From positions 889,208 to 953,207 of the forward strand of contig CH672415.1 of assembly GCA_000153145.1 (NCBI GenBank): 64,000 nucleotides of DNA. Reading direction: 5' to 3'. The stretch is from a marine actinobacterium PHSC20C1. Lineage in GTDB: Bacteria; Actinomycetota; Actinomycetes; Actinomycetales; Microbacteriaceae. The notes beneath the pieces were generated by a model that saw only the letters and a program-made list of their open reading frames with translations, ran no database searches and was not told the origin of the DNA. Below are positions 55,416 through 64,000 of the stretch, piece by piece (positions within the stretch are counted from its first letter, which is position 1; each line of letters starts with the position of its first letter). A program made the position numbers and the translations under genes.

Positions 55416-55645
55416 TGCAGCTCGGCACACGATGGTCAGTTGGCGAACCGGTTCCTGAGCGCCTCGACGCAGCAATGCGCGAGGCGATCGCGAAAGTCGA
55501 AGCGGATATTGCACACCTCGACACCAGCGCCTGGCGCTGGACGTTGACCTGGCTCGAAGCGCGGCCAGTCGCCGAACTCGACGACGGCACCATCGTGCGC
55601 CAAGCCTCAGACGGAAACGTCACGATAGAAGAACCCACCAGCTAG
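55415..55645 (+). CDS. Small conserved protein coupled to the GNAT gene, 76 aa
   Basis: Starts at ATG 55415 inside TAATG, so it is translated by reinitiation after the GNAT. LGTRWSVGEPVPERL...AIAKVEADIAHL then WRWTLTWLEARPVAEL. No Cys, no membrane helix. Likely a soluble partner of unknown function. Confidence 0.7.
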   Translation: MQLGTRWSVGEPVPERLDAAMREAIAKVEADIAHLDTSAWRWTLTWLEARPVAELDDGTIVRQASDGNVTIEEPTS

Positions 55646-55688
55646 GCACCGCGAACACACAATCGCAGGCGGCAGGCCGCCGGTGAGA

Positions 55689-56480
55689 TTACACTCTCGC
55701 GAGAAGCTCACCGTGCGGCATTGCCAGCCACCCCTCAGGCGAATCGGCCCAGGCTCGCCACGCGCTGCTGATCTGCTGCAGCACCGCTGGCGTTGCGAGC
55801 GACTTGCTCAGTGCGTCCTCGGCAAACGCTGACTCCAGCACTCTCGCTTCCCACATGCTCCCCCACCATTCACGGTCGATCTCAGTGGAAAAATTCCAGA
55901 TGGATGCCGTGACCGTGAGGTCGGTGAGCCCTGCTTGCTGCGCCCACGACTTCATTCGCCTACCCGCGTTCGGCTCTCCCCCATTGCTTCGGTGTACGGC
56001 GTCGTAGAGGTCGGCCCACGCATGCAAGCCAGGAAGCTCGGGGTAGGTGATGATTCCGGCATAGTCCACATCGCGCACCGCAATAAACCCGCCCGGTTTG
56101 GCGACGCGCTTCATCTCAACAAGAGCCGCGACCGGATCACCGAGATGCTGCAGCGTCTGGTGCGCGTGCACGAGATCGAAACTGTTGTCGTCGAACGGCA
56201 GCGCATACGCATCACCAACGATGAAACTCAGGTTGTCGGCGGTGAAAGCTGACGCCTTTTCTATTGCCGCGGGAGCGGCATCCAAACCAATGACTGCGGC
56301 GGGAGCGAGTCGCTCGGCAAACTCAGCGGTAATGGTGCCCGGCCCGCAACCAATATCGAGAAGCGAGAGCCCCGGCTGTAGGTGTGGCTCAAGGTACGCA
56401 GCAGAGTTGGCGATGGTACGCCAAGTGTGCGATTTGAGAACACTTTCGTGATGGCCGTGGGTATAGCGCTCGCTAGTCAT
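55689..56480 (-). CDS. SAM-dependent methyltransferase (class I)
   Basis: 263 aa from ATG 56480. Motif I LLDIGCGPGTITAEF (near residue 40), motif II VIGLDAAP, motif III DLVHAHQTLQHLGDP. The opening (YTHGHHESVLKSH) and overall layout fit the Methyltransf_11/25 small-molecule enzymes. Substrate unknown. TATTCT (56487-56492) lies six bases upstream; the longer frame to 56603 overlaps the divergent M3 gene. Confidence 0.87.
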   Translation of the reverse strand: MTSERYTHGHHESVLKSHTWRTIANSAAYLEPHLQPGLSLLDIGCGPGTITAEFAERLAPAAVIGLDAAPAAIEKASAFTADNLSFIVGDAYALPFDDNSFDLVHAHQTLQHLGDPVAALVEMKRVAKPGGFIAVRDVDYAGIITYPELPGLHAWADLYDAVHRSNGGEPNAGRRMKSWAQQAGLTDLTVTASIWNFSTEIDREWWGSMWEARVLESAFAEDALSKSLATPAVLQQISSAWRAWADSPEGWLAMPHGELLARV

Positions 56481-56486
56481 ACTCCG

Positions 56487-56496
56487 AGAATAGGGT
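56487..56496. promoter_or_regulatory. Overlapping divergent -10 boxes (methyltransferase and M3 peptidase)
   Basis: TATTCT on the minus strand (56487-56492) and TAGGGT on the plus strand (56491-56496) overlap by two bases and each is six bases from its start codon. RNA polymerase should not be able to serve both promoters at once. Confidence 0.7.
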
Positions 56497-56502
56497 GGAT
56501 GC

Positions 56503-58527
56503 ATGACCAACCCTTTCTTTGACCCCAGCACCCTGCCATTCGGCATGCCCCCATTCGCCGATATCGAAGATGAGCACTTTGCTCCCGCTTTCGACAAAGG
56601 CATGGATCAGCAGCTTGCGGAGATCGAAGCGATCACGTCACAGACTGCTGCGCCGACTTTCGAGAACACGATGATTCCGCTGGAGCAGAGCGGTCAGTTG
56701 CTCAACCGGGTAGCGATCGTGTTCTTCAATAAGACCTCAGCAGACAGCAACGAAGCTTCGGATGCTCTCGAAGAGGTGGTCGCGCCTCAGCTCGCAGCCC
56801 ACAGCGACGCAATCAGCCTCAATAATGCCCTCTATGAGCGTATCCGCGGCATCCATGATTCCCTCGATTCGAGTGATTTGGACGCCGAGGCCCGCTATTT
56901 GGTCGAGCGCTACTTCACTGAGTTCACACTGGCGGGCGCCGGGCTCGCGGATGACGCGAAGGCGACGTTGCGCGACTACAACTCGCGCCTGTCGAGTTTG
57001 ACAACAAAATTCGAGAAGAACCTTCTCGCCGACACGAACGATCTTGCGATCGTGGTCGATAGCGTCGACGAGCTTCACGGTTTGGAATCCTCAGAGATTT
57101 CGGCAGCGGCGAGTGCCGCAGCCGATCGTGGTCTTGATGGCAAGTATTTGATCACGCTCATCTTGCCGACCAACCAGCCTCACCTTTCTGTGCTGCGCAA
57201 TGCTGACGTTCGCGGTCGAGTTTTGGCTGCGTCGCGCGCCCGCGGTATTCGTGGTGGGGAGTTCGATAACCGTGCTCTTGTTCTTGAGATTGCGAAGGTG
57301 CGTTCACAGCGTGCCGCCCTCCTCGGCTTTGACAGCCATGCTGCGTGGGTTACGGCCGACGAGACTGCTCAGAATCCGCAGAGGGTCGCTGACATGCTTG
57401 GCAAGCTCGCCCCTGCTGCGGCGCGCAATGCCCGCGAGGAGCATGCAGCGCTGGAAAAGCTCGCCGGTACCGAAGTTTCTGCTGCCGATTGGGCGTTCTA
57501 CTCTGAAAAGGTTCGAGCCGAGCAGTACAACGTCGATACCACTCAGATGCGGCCTTATTTTGAGGCCGAGCGAGTGCTGCGCGATGGAGTCTTCTTTGCC
57601 GCAACGAAACTCTATGGCGTGACCTTCAGCGAACGTTATGACCTTCCCGCTTACCACCCTGATGTTCGAATTTTCGAGGTTACCAACGAGGATGGCTCTG
57701 AGGTTGGGCTCTATACGCTCGACCTGTACACGCGTGACTCGAAGCGTGGCGGGGCGTGGATGAACTCGCTTATTTCGCAATCAGATTTGCTCGGGCATCC
57801 AGTGATCGTCACAAACAACCTCAATGTGCCCAAGCCTTCGGCCGGCGAAGCAACACTGCTGACCTATGACGAGGTCAATACGCTGTTTCACGAGTTCGGG
57901 CATGCCCTGCATGGACTCTTCGCTCGCGTGACGTACCCCAAGTTCTCTGGCACTAACACCTACCGGGACTTTGTTGAGTTCCCCAGTCAGGTCAACGAGA
58001 TGTGGATGCTCTGGCCCGAGGTTCTCGACAACTATGCGCGTCACTATAAGACTGGCGAGCCGATGCCTCAGGAGATCGTGGAGCGCATCCAGGCGAGCGC
58101 CGCGTTCAACGAGGGCTTCCTTACGAGCGAATATCTCGCGGCTGCGCTCATCGACCAGGCTTGGCACCGCATCGGCGCCGACGACGATGTGAGCGACGTC
58201 TCGGCTTTCGAAGCGGAGGCTCTCGCCCAGGTCGGTCTCGACAACGCCGCAGTTCCTCCGCGGTATTCGAGCACCTACTTTCAGCACATTTTCGCGAATT
58301 CTGCGTATGACGCTGGCTACTACTCCTACATCTGGAGTGAAGTTTTGGATGCAGACACCGTTGAGTGGTTTACCGAAAATGGCGGCCTAACGCGGGCTAA
58401 CGGAGATCGTTTCCGCTCGCGCCTACTCGGTGTCGGGGGCTCGAAGAATCCCCTCGAAGCATTCCGAGACTTCCGCGGACGCGATGCCGAGCTTCAGCCC
58501 CTGCTGAACCGTCGCGGACTGAGCTAG
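56503..58527 (+). CDS. M3-family oligopeptidase (Dcp-like)
   Basis: 674 aa. Zinc site HEFGH (LFHEFGHALHGLF, near residue 463) and the downstream Glu in EFPSQVNEMW. Long N-terminal helical part with FENTMIPLEQSG typical of Dcp/thimet enzymes. No signal peptide, so cytoplasmic. It cuts short peptides, fitting with the peptide importer in this window. Converges on the AceE-like gene with a 4-base overlap. Confidence 0.94.
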   Translation: MTNPFFDPSTLPFGMPPFADIEDEHFAPAFDKGMDQQLAEIEAITSQTAAPTFENTMIPLEQSGQLLNRVAIVFFNKTSADSNEASDALEEVVAPQLAAHSDAISLNNALYERIRGIHDSLDSSDLDAEARYLVERYFTEFTLAGAGLADDAKATLRDYNSRLSSLTTKFEKNLLADTNDLAIVVDSVDELHGLESSEISAAASAAADRGLDGKYLITLILPTNQPHLSVLRNADVRGRVLAASRARGIRGGEFDNRALVLEIAKVRSQRAALLGFDSHAAWVTADETAQNPQRVADMLGKLAPAAARNAREEHAALEKLAGTEVSAADWAFYSEKVRAEQYNVDTTQMRPYFEAERVLRDGVFFAATKLYGVTFSERYDLPAYHPDVRIFEVTNEDGSEVGLYTLDLYTRDSKRGGAWMNSLISQSDLLGHPVIVTNNLNVPKPSAGEATLLTYDEVNTLFHEFGHALHGLFARVTYPKFSGTNTYRDFVEFPSQVNEMWMLWPEVLDNYARHYKTGEPMPQEIVERIQASAAFNEGFLTSEYLAAALIDQAWHRIGADDDVSDVSAFEAEALAQVGLDNAAVPPRYSSTYFQHIFANSAYDAGYYSYIWSEVLDADTVEWFTENGGLTRANGDRFRSRLLGVGGSKNPLEAFRDFRGRDAELQPLLNRRGLS

Positions 58528-60959
58528 GCGGAGTAGCCCATTACGTCGCTTGCCGCTCGCACGATCGCGTCGGCGTTGATCCCATGAAGGGCATAGGCGT
58601 CTTCGACACTCGATGACTGACCGAATTCGCTGACACCGAGATTGCGAATGCGATCGCCTCGCACTCCTGCTAAAAACGCAAGAGTGTGAGGGTGGCCGTC
58701 CATGATCGTCACGATTGGTGATCGCGCATGGGCCGGAAACAGTTCGTCCACAATCGAACTGCGATCGGATGCCGCAGCGTCGTAACGCCGATTGAGCGAC
58801 CGGAATACAAGATCGGGGCTCGTCAAGCACACGACGCCAGTGGGCGTGCCGAGCTTGGTGAGCCGCGCGGCGGCCTCAATCACTTCAGGCATAATGGCGC
58901 CAACTCCAACCAGGGTGACGGCATCATCGCTCGGGTCGTGGGTGGTTAGCCGGTAACCGCCGGCGATTGCCTGTGCTCGTCTACGCTCTCGCAGCGCAGG
59001 GTCTTCGGGCACTGGGGCAAGTTGTTGTTCGATGGGTCTCGTCGAAATGCGGAAGTAGGCGGACTGTCCAGTCGGCTGACCGATTTGCTGCATTGTCGCG
59101 AGCAAACACCATTCGAGGTCTTGAGCGAATGCCGGTTCCCAGGCAATACAACCGGGCTGCTCAAGACCGATCGAGGGAGTCGTGATCGATTGGTGCGCTC
59201 CACCTTCTGGCGCAAGCGTTACCCCTGAAGGCGTACCGATCAGAATGGATTGGCCACCGGAATAGATGCCGTAGGACCACGGTTCTAGTGCCCTCGAGAC
59301 GAAGGGGTCATAGAGAGTGGCAATGGGGATCAATGGTTGACCCCAGCGGCTCCACGTCGACCCCAGTTCGGCGGCTAAGCAGACCAGGTTTACTTCGGCG
59401 ATACCCAGTTCGATGTGTTGGCCCTGAGCGCCTTCGCTCCACTTGAGGAGCCTGTTGGTGTCATCAGCGAACCAGTCGTGCCGTTCGCCAACCGACCACA
59501 CACCAGTCTTGTTGATCCATCCGCCTAGGTTTGTCGATGAGGCGACGTCGGGACTCAGGGTCACGACACGACGCGCGACTTCGGGCGCTGCTCGGTTGAG
59601 GTCGAGCAAGAATCGTCCGAGCGCTGCCTGGGTCGAGATGAGTGGCTTGTAGCTCCACGGCAGTTCACTGGGCACCGGATCAATCGCATGGTTTTCGATT
59701 GCCGGGCGTTGAAGCCTCACCGCGGCATCCTGGCACACAGCGGCTTCGGCGCTGGCTGCCTCAAATCGCTGCCACGGGTCGTCGAGAGACATTCCGGAGA
59801 GCTCGGCAAGCTGATTCATTTGTGCTTCGGTCAGCTGGGCGGAGTGGTTATTGGGGTGACCTTCGGTCGCGAGACCGCGACCCTTGACCGTGTACGCGAA
59901 GATCACGGTCGGTCTCGCCGGGTCTATCTCTTTATAGGTCTCCAGGAGCAAGTGGATGTCGTGCCCTCCCAGATCGCGAATACTCGCAGCCAGGTCGTGT
60001 GGACTGAGCGTCGCGACGAGTTGTTGAAGGGTGGTCGACGCATCGTCGCCGAGCAGTCTCGCGTGCACTTCGTCGGGATGACTACGCAGCAGTCGCTGGT
60101 ATTCCTCGTTGGGCATGGCTTCGAGTCTTTCGCGCAACTCGACTCCGCCCGGCTGCGTAAACAGTGATTGGATGCGTCTGCCCCACTTGCAGGTGAGTAC
60201 TTGCCAGTCTGCGGCTGCGAACATTCCTTGCAGCCGCGCGATCTGAACATCGGGGATCACTCGGTCGAGTGATTGACGATTGAGGTCGACGATCCACACG
60301 AGTTCGCCGAGTTGACGCGCTCCCGAGTCGGTAACGGCTTCCCAGACCGCGCCTTCGTCGAGTTCGGCATCACCGAGCAGGCTGATGAACCTTCCCGACT
60401 CTGGAGTTTCAGGAAATTGGTCGCGAACGTACCGGTGAGACATTGCGGCCCAGAGCGGCGCTGTTGCTCCGATTCCGACGCTACCCGTGGAGAAATCAAC
60501 GGTATCGGGGTCTTTGAGCCTGCTGGGATAGCTCTGGAGTCCCCCTAACGCTCGAAGCGTCGGAAGGTACTTTTCCTGAAGTTCCCCCATGAGGTAGTTG
60601 ATCGCGTGCAAGACGGGTGAGGCGTGAGGCTTCACAGAGACTCGGTCGATCGACGTGAGTTCGGCAAACCAGAGCGAGGTCATGATCCCCACCATCGACG
60701 CACTCGAAGATTGGTGGCCGCCTACTTTCACCCCAGAGTCGTTAGGTCGCCCGCGGTTGGCGGAGTCGATGATCGCGGTCGCCGTCCAGAGCACTCGTTG
60801 AGCGATTGAATCAAGCACGTCGTCGCCGAGGCTCGCCGCAGCAGAAAGCGGGCGAGAGTTAACCGCCGGCTCTGCCTGGACGTGGGCGCCGTGTGCGGCG
60901 TTCTCTCCCAGTTCATTTGAGATCTCGGTGTCTGACGGCGATTCGTTTGGCATCTTCAT
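58524..60959 (-). CDS. Transketolase/AceE-type thiamine diphosphate enzyme (E1 paralogue)
   Basis: 811 aa. N-terminal ThDP domain: GGHQSSSASMVGIMTSLWFAE pattern, GDAELDEGAVWEAV with IVDLNRQSLDRVI (metal/ThDP motif, usually GDGE...N), and FAYTVKGRGLATEGHPNNHSAQ. Middle Pyr domain with HIELGIAE (the activating Glu). The layout is that of homodimeric pyruvate dehydrogenase E1, but about 80-90 residues shorter. No lipoyl E2 or E3 genes are near. It may be a 2-oxoacid dehydrogenase E1 with another substrate. ATG 60959 with an AAGGA site. Confidence 0.85.
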   Translation of the reverse strand: MKMPNESPSDTEISNELGENAAHGAHVQAEPAVNSRPLSAAASLGDDVLDSIAQRVLWTATAIIDSANRGRPNDSGVKVGGHQSSSASMVGIMTSLWFAELTSIDRVSVKPHASPVLHAINYLMGELQEKYLPTLRALGGLQSYPSRLKDPDTVDFSTGSVGIGATAPLWAAMSHRYVRDQFPETPESGRFISLLGDAELDEGAVWEAVTDSGARQLGELVWIVDLNRQSLDRVIPDVQIARLQGMFAAADWQVLTCKWGRRIQSLFTQPGGVELRERLEAMPNEEYQRLLRSHPDEVHARLLGDDASTTLQQLVATLSPHDLAASIRDLGGHDIHLLLETYKEIDPARPTVIFAYTVKGRGLATEGHPNNHSAQLTEAQMNQLAELSGMSLDDPWQRFEAASAEAAVCQDAAVRLQRPAIENHAIDPVPSELPWSYKPLISTQAALGRFLLDLNRAAPEVARRVVTLSPDVASSTNLGGWINKTGVWSVGERHDWFADDTNRLLKWSEGAQGQHIELGIAEVNLVCLAAELGSTWSRWGQPLIPIATLYDPFVSRALEPWSYGIYSGGQSILIGTPSGVTLAPEGGAHQSITTPSIGLEQPGCIAWEPAFAQDLEWCLLATMQQIGQPTGQSAYFRISTRPIEQQLAPVPEDPALRERRRAQAIAGGYRLTTHDPSDDAVTLVGVGAIMPEVIEAAARLTKLGTPTGVVCLTSPDLVFRSLNRRYDAAASDRSSIVDELFPAHARSPIVTIMDGHPHTLAFLAGVRGDRIRNLGVSEFGQSSSVEDAYALHGINADAIVRAASDVMGYSA

Positions 60960-61023
60960 TGATCCTTACTGTGCGTGCGTTTGTGCTTTAGTGCGAACGG
61001 CTGGTTTTGGCGGGCGCGTCAGG

Positions 61024-62031
61024 TTAGCGAAATAGTCCGCTGTAGGCGTTGAGCGAGAGTTGGCCACCGAGGTGAGCGTAGAGCACGTTGCTGTCTGCAG
61101 GAATGTCGCGGCTGGAGACTAACTCGATGAGGCCGGCAAGAGACTTTCCCTCGTAGACGGTGTCGGTGATCATTCCTTCAAGCGTTCCGCCCAAGCGGAT
61201 TGCTTCGAGAGTCGAATCGACGGGGATTCCATAGAGGTCGCCAGCCCAGCCTTCGAGAACCGAGATCTCGTCATCCCGCAGTTCACGTTCGAGACCGATC
61301 AATTGCGCTGTGTGACGTGCGATCCTCGCGACTTGATCTCGCGTCTTCTCGAGAGTCGCTGAGGCATCGATTCCGATTACACGGCGTGGGCGATCTTGCC
61401 CGGCAAAGCCTGCAATCATTCCCGCGTGCGTTGATCCGGTGACGGTGCAAACAACGATCGTGTCAAAGAACACTCCAAGTTCACGCTCTTGCACTTCCAC
61501 CTCGTAGGCCCAGTTTGCGAACCCGAGACCGCCCAGGTGGTGTTCGGATGCTCCAGCCGGGATGGCGTACGGCTTGCCGCCAGAGGCTTCCACATCAGCG
61601 ATCGCGTTTTTCCAACTGTCGCGAATGCCGATGTCGAAGCCGGAGTTGTCGAGCCGAACATCCGCCCCCATGATTCGAGAGAGTTGGATGTTGCCGACAC
61701 GGTCGCTGAGCGGGTCGGGCCAGTCGACCCAATTTTCTTGCACAAGCACAGCCTTCATGCCGATCTTTGCGGCGACTGCGGCAACTTGACGTGTGTGGTT
61801 GGACTGGTAGCCGCCGATGGAAACGAGTGTATCTGCGCCCTGGGCGATGGCGTCGGGAACAATGTATTCGAGTTTGCGGGTCTTGTTGCCTCCGAAGGCT
61901 AGGCCGCTATTTACGTCTTCTCGTTTGGCCCACACGGTCGCTCCGCCGAGGTGGGCGCTCAGGCGTTGGAGTGGGTGCACCGGGCTGGGACCGAAGGTGA
62001 GGGGGTAGCGTTCAAAGTCTGCAATGCCCAT
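61024..62031 (-). CDS. acdS: 1-aminocyclopropane-1-carboxylate (ACC) deaminase
   Basis: 335 aa, near the usual 338. PLP lysine in [11 protein letters not shown], Ser in [10 protein letters not shown], and the residues that separate ACC deaminase from D-cysteine desulfhydrase: Tyr-Glu in TDTVYEGKS and Leu in [10 protein letters not shown]. It splits ACC into ammonia and 2-oxobutanoate, lowering plant ethylene or using ACC as nitrogen. The start is ATG 62031. The promoter is -35 TTGACA (62100-62105), -10 CAATAT (62077-62082). Divergent from its likely GntR regulator. One substitution, Ile to Tyr in GGYQSN, is unusual. Confidence 0.9.
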   Translation of the reverse strand: MGIADFERYPLTFGPSPVHPLQRLSAHLGGATVWAKREDVNSGLAFGGNKTRKLEYIVPDAIAQGADTLVSIGGYQSNHTRQVAAVAAKIGMKAVLVQENWVDWPDPLSDRVGNIQLSRIMGADVRLDNSGFDIGIRDSWKNAIADVEASGGKPYAIPAGASEHHLGGLGFANWAYEVEVQERELGVFFDTIVVCTVTGSTHAGMIAGFAGQDRPRRVIGIDASATLEKTRDQVARIARHTAQLIGLERELRDDEISVLEGWAGDLYGIPVDSTLEAIRLGGTLEGMITDTVYEGKSLAGLIELVSSRDIPADSNVLYAHLGGQLSLNAYSGLFR

Positions 62032-62070
62032 GACGGGTCCTCTCTCTGTGGCTTCACCGCAAAGCCGATA

Positions 62071-62150
62071 TGCAATATATTGCAACCTAGAATGGCTCAT
62101 GTCAAGACTCGATGCCGCGCGTGGGTCAGAGCGGCATACAATATTTCGCA
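62071..62150. promoter_or_regulatory. Operator region of acdS and its GntR regulator
   Basis: A perfect palindrome TGCAATATATTGCA (62071-62084) covers the acdS -10 box. A second site matching 11 of 14 bases (62137-62150) covers the -10 TACAAT (62137-62142) of the regulator and touches its ATG. The two sites are 66 bases apart centre to centre, about six helical turns. Confidence 0.85.
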
Positions 62151-62812
62151 TGCCAGTGCCCGAAAAGAACGCCGTTCACAAACGCTCGTTGCTGCGCGAT
62201 GACGCGTATACCTCAATTCGAGACGCCATCGTCAACGGCACATTCGCTCCGGGCGAGCGACTGCGCGACACCGAACTTGAGAAGTGGCTAGGCGTGAGCC
62301 GCACCCCAATTCGCGAAGCTCTTCTGCGCCTCGAACGCGGCGGCCTTGTGGTTTCTCAGCCGGGCAAGGCAACGCTCGTCGCCCCATACGACCCCGCATC
62401 CACTCACGGTGTCCAGCAGGTCACTGCGGCCCTCCACGAACTCGCAGCGCGACTAGCACTCCCCACGGTCACGGAAGAGCAGCTCACAGCCATGGCCGAT
62501 GCGAACAAACGTTTTGCCGACGCGCTCGACGCAGAGGATGTCGACGCCGCGCTCGATGCCGACGACGAATTCCACGACATTTTCATCTCCGCCAGCGGCA
62601 ACGAGACAATTGCGCACGTACTTGGACAACTCACTCCAGTACTGCGACGAGTAGAGCGCATGCGGTTTAGCTCACACTCTGGACGCGAATCCGTACCCCA
62701 GCACGAGTCGATCGTGCGCCACGCCCGCAACGGTGAGATCGATGAAGCTCTGATCGCGGTCCGCGAAAACTGGTTGTCGCTTCCCCACGTAGCCTCGGGC
62801 ACGAACGACTAA
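62150..62812 (+). CDS. GntR-family regulator, FadR/FCD subfamily
   Basis: 220 aa from ATG 62150, seven bases after TACAAT. Winged helix with [21 protein letters not shown] and [20 protein letters not shown] (residues about 20-75), then an FCD ligand domain with D-x3-H (DDEFHDIF) and later His in [10 protein letters not shown], the metal/acid-binding triad. Divergent from acdS, so the probable regulator of ACC use. ACC or 2-oxobutanoate could be the ligand; not shown. Confidence 0.92.
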   Translation: MPVPEKNAVHKRSLLRDDAYTSIRDAIVNGTFAPGERLRDTELEKWLGVSRTPIREALLRLERGGLVVSQPGKATLVAPYDPASTHGVQQVTAALHELAARLALPTVTEEQLTAMADANKRFADALDAEDVDAALDADDEFHDIFISASGNETIAHVLGQLTPVLRRVERMRFSSHSGRESVPQHESIVRHARNGEIDEALIAVRENWLSLPHVASGTND

Positions 62813-62932
62813 TTGTTGTGGCTGCTCCACAAAATTTGGTGAAACCCTTTCGCAAAGCACGCGCAACAGGGCAGAATGGTGCGGTCACGCTGCGGCGCGA
62901 CTCTCACACTTAGATGCCACCTAGCACGGTGT

Positions 62933-63005
62933 CCTGAGGGCGATTCGATCTCAGCTTTACCCGAATCCGGCTGTAATCGGTCCGCCTAGCGCGATCGCCC
63001 TCAGG
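62933..63005. repeat. 12-bp perfect inverted repeat, 49-base spacer, between convergent genes
   Basis: CCTGAGGGCGAT (62933-62944) and ATCGCCCTCAGG (62994-63005) in the gap after the GntR gene. A smaller hairpin TTGTGG-N5-CCACAA (62816-62832) lies just past the GntR stop and may be its terminator. The 62813-63021 gap (209 bases) shows no gene. Confidence 0.7.
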
Positions 63006-63021
63006 AACATCACTTCTCAAG

Positions 63022-64000
63022 TCAAGCGTTGAAGATCGCTTCCAGCCGATCCCACGCCGCGGCGCGGACGTAAACCGGAACCTGATCCCAGGGAACGGCA
63101 CGAGTGTCGATCGTGCCGCCGGCAACTCGTTCCCCCGTGAAGGCATAAACCCAATCCTCGGCCGGCAACGTCGCTGTGTGCTCCGTGACCCCTTCGTCGG
63201 TGACAGGAGACACGAGAATGTCACGCCCGAGCATCCACTGCAACGGTTGAGCCCAGAGCCGTTCGTCCTCTGGCCAATCGAAGAACAGAGGCCGCATAAC
63301 ATTTGTTCCCTGAGCAACCGCCCACTCGCTCTCTGCCGTGAGGTAAGGAACAAGGCGCTCGCGAAGCTCGACAATATTGCGACTCATAGGTAGCACCGCT
63401 GGCTCGCCAGACTGCTCCGCAATATTCCACGGTGTACGGTCACGACTCGGCGAGCGGTGATGGTTGAACTCCGAGTGGTACTGCATGATCGGCACGAATG
63501 CCGCTGCCGCCAGCGAACGAACGTAAAGCTCGGCCGTCGGCACGTCTCCACTGAAGCCGGCAACATCCCACCCCCAATAAAGGATCCCGCTAGCGCTCGC
63601 GTTCAAACCAGCAAACAGCGACCACCGGAACGCATCCCACGTAGAATTTTCGTCACCGGCCCAGAAAGCACCGTGAGCCTGCGATCCCGTGTACCCGGCA
63701 CGCGAGAACGTCACGGGTGCTTTGCCCGCTCGCCTCAGCAGATCGCCATACGCGCGGGCGTAGTGAACGGGGAAAGTGTTGTTCTTTTCATCTCCCCTGC
63801 GGCCGTCGCGGTAATGCAACTCCGAACCCCAAGCGTGTTCACCGCCATCAGTCTTGAAGCCATCAATGTCCAAATCCTCAACCAAATAGCGGCGCTTTTC
63901 AGTCCACCATTGCGCTGAACGATCATCAGTGAGGTCTGGCATGAGTGAAAGCGGAAACCACCAGCCTCGATTGCGATAGGGCTTGAGCACGCCGCGCGAG
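63022..64000 (-). CDS. Glycoside hydrolase family 31 enzyme (5' end beyond window)
   Basis: C-terminal 325 codons of a minus-strand gene that runs off the right edge. Catalytic nucleophile Asp in DGFKTDGGE, acid/base Asp in WAGDENSTW, and ASGILYWGWDVAGF, all family 31 hallmarks (alpha-glucosidase, alpha-xylosidase or sulfoquinovosidase; specificity cannot be assigned from the part seen). The C-terminal beta-sandwich follows. No signal can be judged because the start is missing. Confidence 0.92.
   Translation of the reverse strand, partial: SRGVLKPYRNRGWWFPLSLMPDLTDDRSAQWWTEKRRYLVEDLDIDGFKTDGGEHAWGSELHYRDGRRGDEKNNTFPVHYARAYGDLLRRAGKAPVTFSRAGYTGSQAHGAFWAGDENSTWDAFRWSLFAGLNASASGILYWGWDVAGFSGDVPTAELYVRSLAAAAFVPIMQYHSEFNHHRSPSRDRTPWNIAEQSGEPAVLPMSRNIVELRERLVPYLTAESEWAVAQGTNVMRPLFFDWPEDERLWAQPLQWMLGRDILVSPVTDEGVTEHTATLPAEDWVYAFTGERVAGGTIDTRAVPWDQVPVYVRAAAWDRLEAIFNA

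Overview
The window is a gene-dense, high-GC chromosomal segment of an actinobacterium. The content points to a member or close relative of the Microbacteriaceae: an actinobacterial gene order (nadD-rsfS-proA-proB-obg-rpmA-rplU-rne, then ileS-folC-ndk), an ultrashort translational T-box before ileS, GTG/TTG starts, and many start codons placed only 5-7 bases after a TANNNT -10 box (leaderless mRNAs). Genus assignment is inference. I see no phage, insertion sequence, CRISPR array or rRNA gene.

Layout. 1-8.9 kb: a partial NagZ-type lipoprotein hydrolase, a UbiA prenyltransferase, an MFS exporter, a Ski2-like helicase, an EamA transporter, and an unusual zinc-ribbon SDR followed by a small SH3-like protein. 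8.9-16.2 kb: two divergent operons that together look like an ether-lipid pathway. The minus operon is SDR, PlsC acyltransferase and an alkyl-DHAP synthase (AgpS) with a histone-like lysine tail. The plus operon is a degenerate ferritin-like protein, a fatty acyl-CoA reductase/HAD phosphatase fusion, and an intact ferritin-like diiron protein. This is the most interesting part of the window. 16.3-18.2 kb: a KhtTU-like K+/H+ antiporter pair and tRNA-Ala(GGC). 18.4-21 kb: a MetNIQ methionine importer with a structured leader. 21-35.4 kb: the housekeeping run from rsfS through nadD, proA, proB, obg, rpmA and rplU, then a YraQ/TIGR03943 permease pair with a beta-propeller protein, and RNase E/G. 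35.7-43.5 kb: VKOR, ndk, folC, T-box/ileS, and an autoregulated GntR/DUF1648 pair. 43.6-52 kb: a nonspecific nuclease, bioY, a complete five-gene peptide ABC operon ending in a TetR regulator, and a repeat-bearing membrane protein. 52-64 kb: valS, a GNAT pair, a methyltransferase, an M3 oligopeptidase, an AceE-like thiamine enzyme, ACC deaminase with a divergent GntR regulator and a well-placed operator, and a partial GH31 glycosidase at the right edge.

How genes work together. The proposed ether-lipid route is: acyl-CoA reduced to fatty alcohol (acyl-CoA reductase domain); alcohol exchanged for the acyl group of acyl-DHAP (AgpS); ketone reduced (SDR); sn-2 acylated (PlsC); and the HAD and diiron proteins supplying dephosphorylation and a redox step that may be vinyl-ether (plasmalogen) formation. 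The family assignments are firm; the pathway, and above all the diiron step, is inference from neighbourhood.
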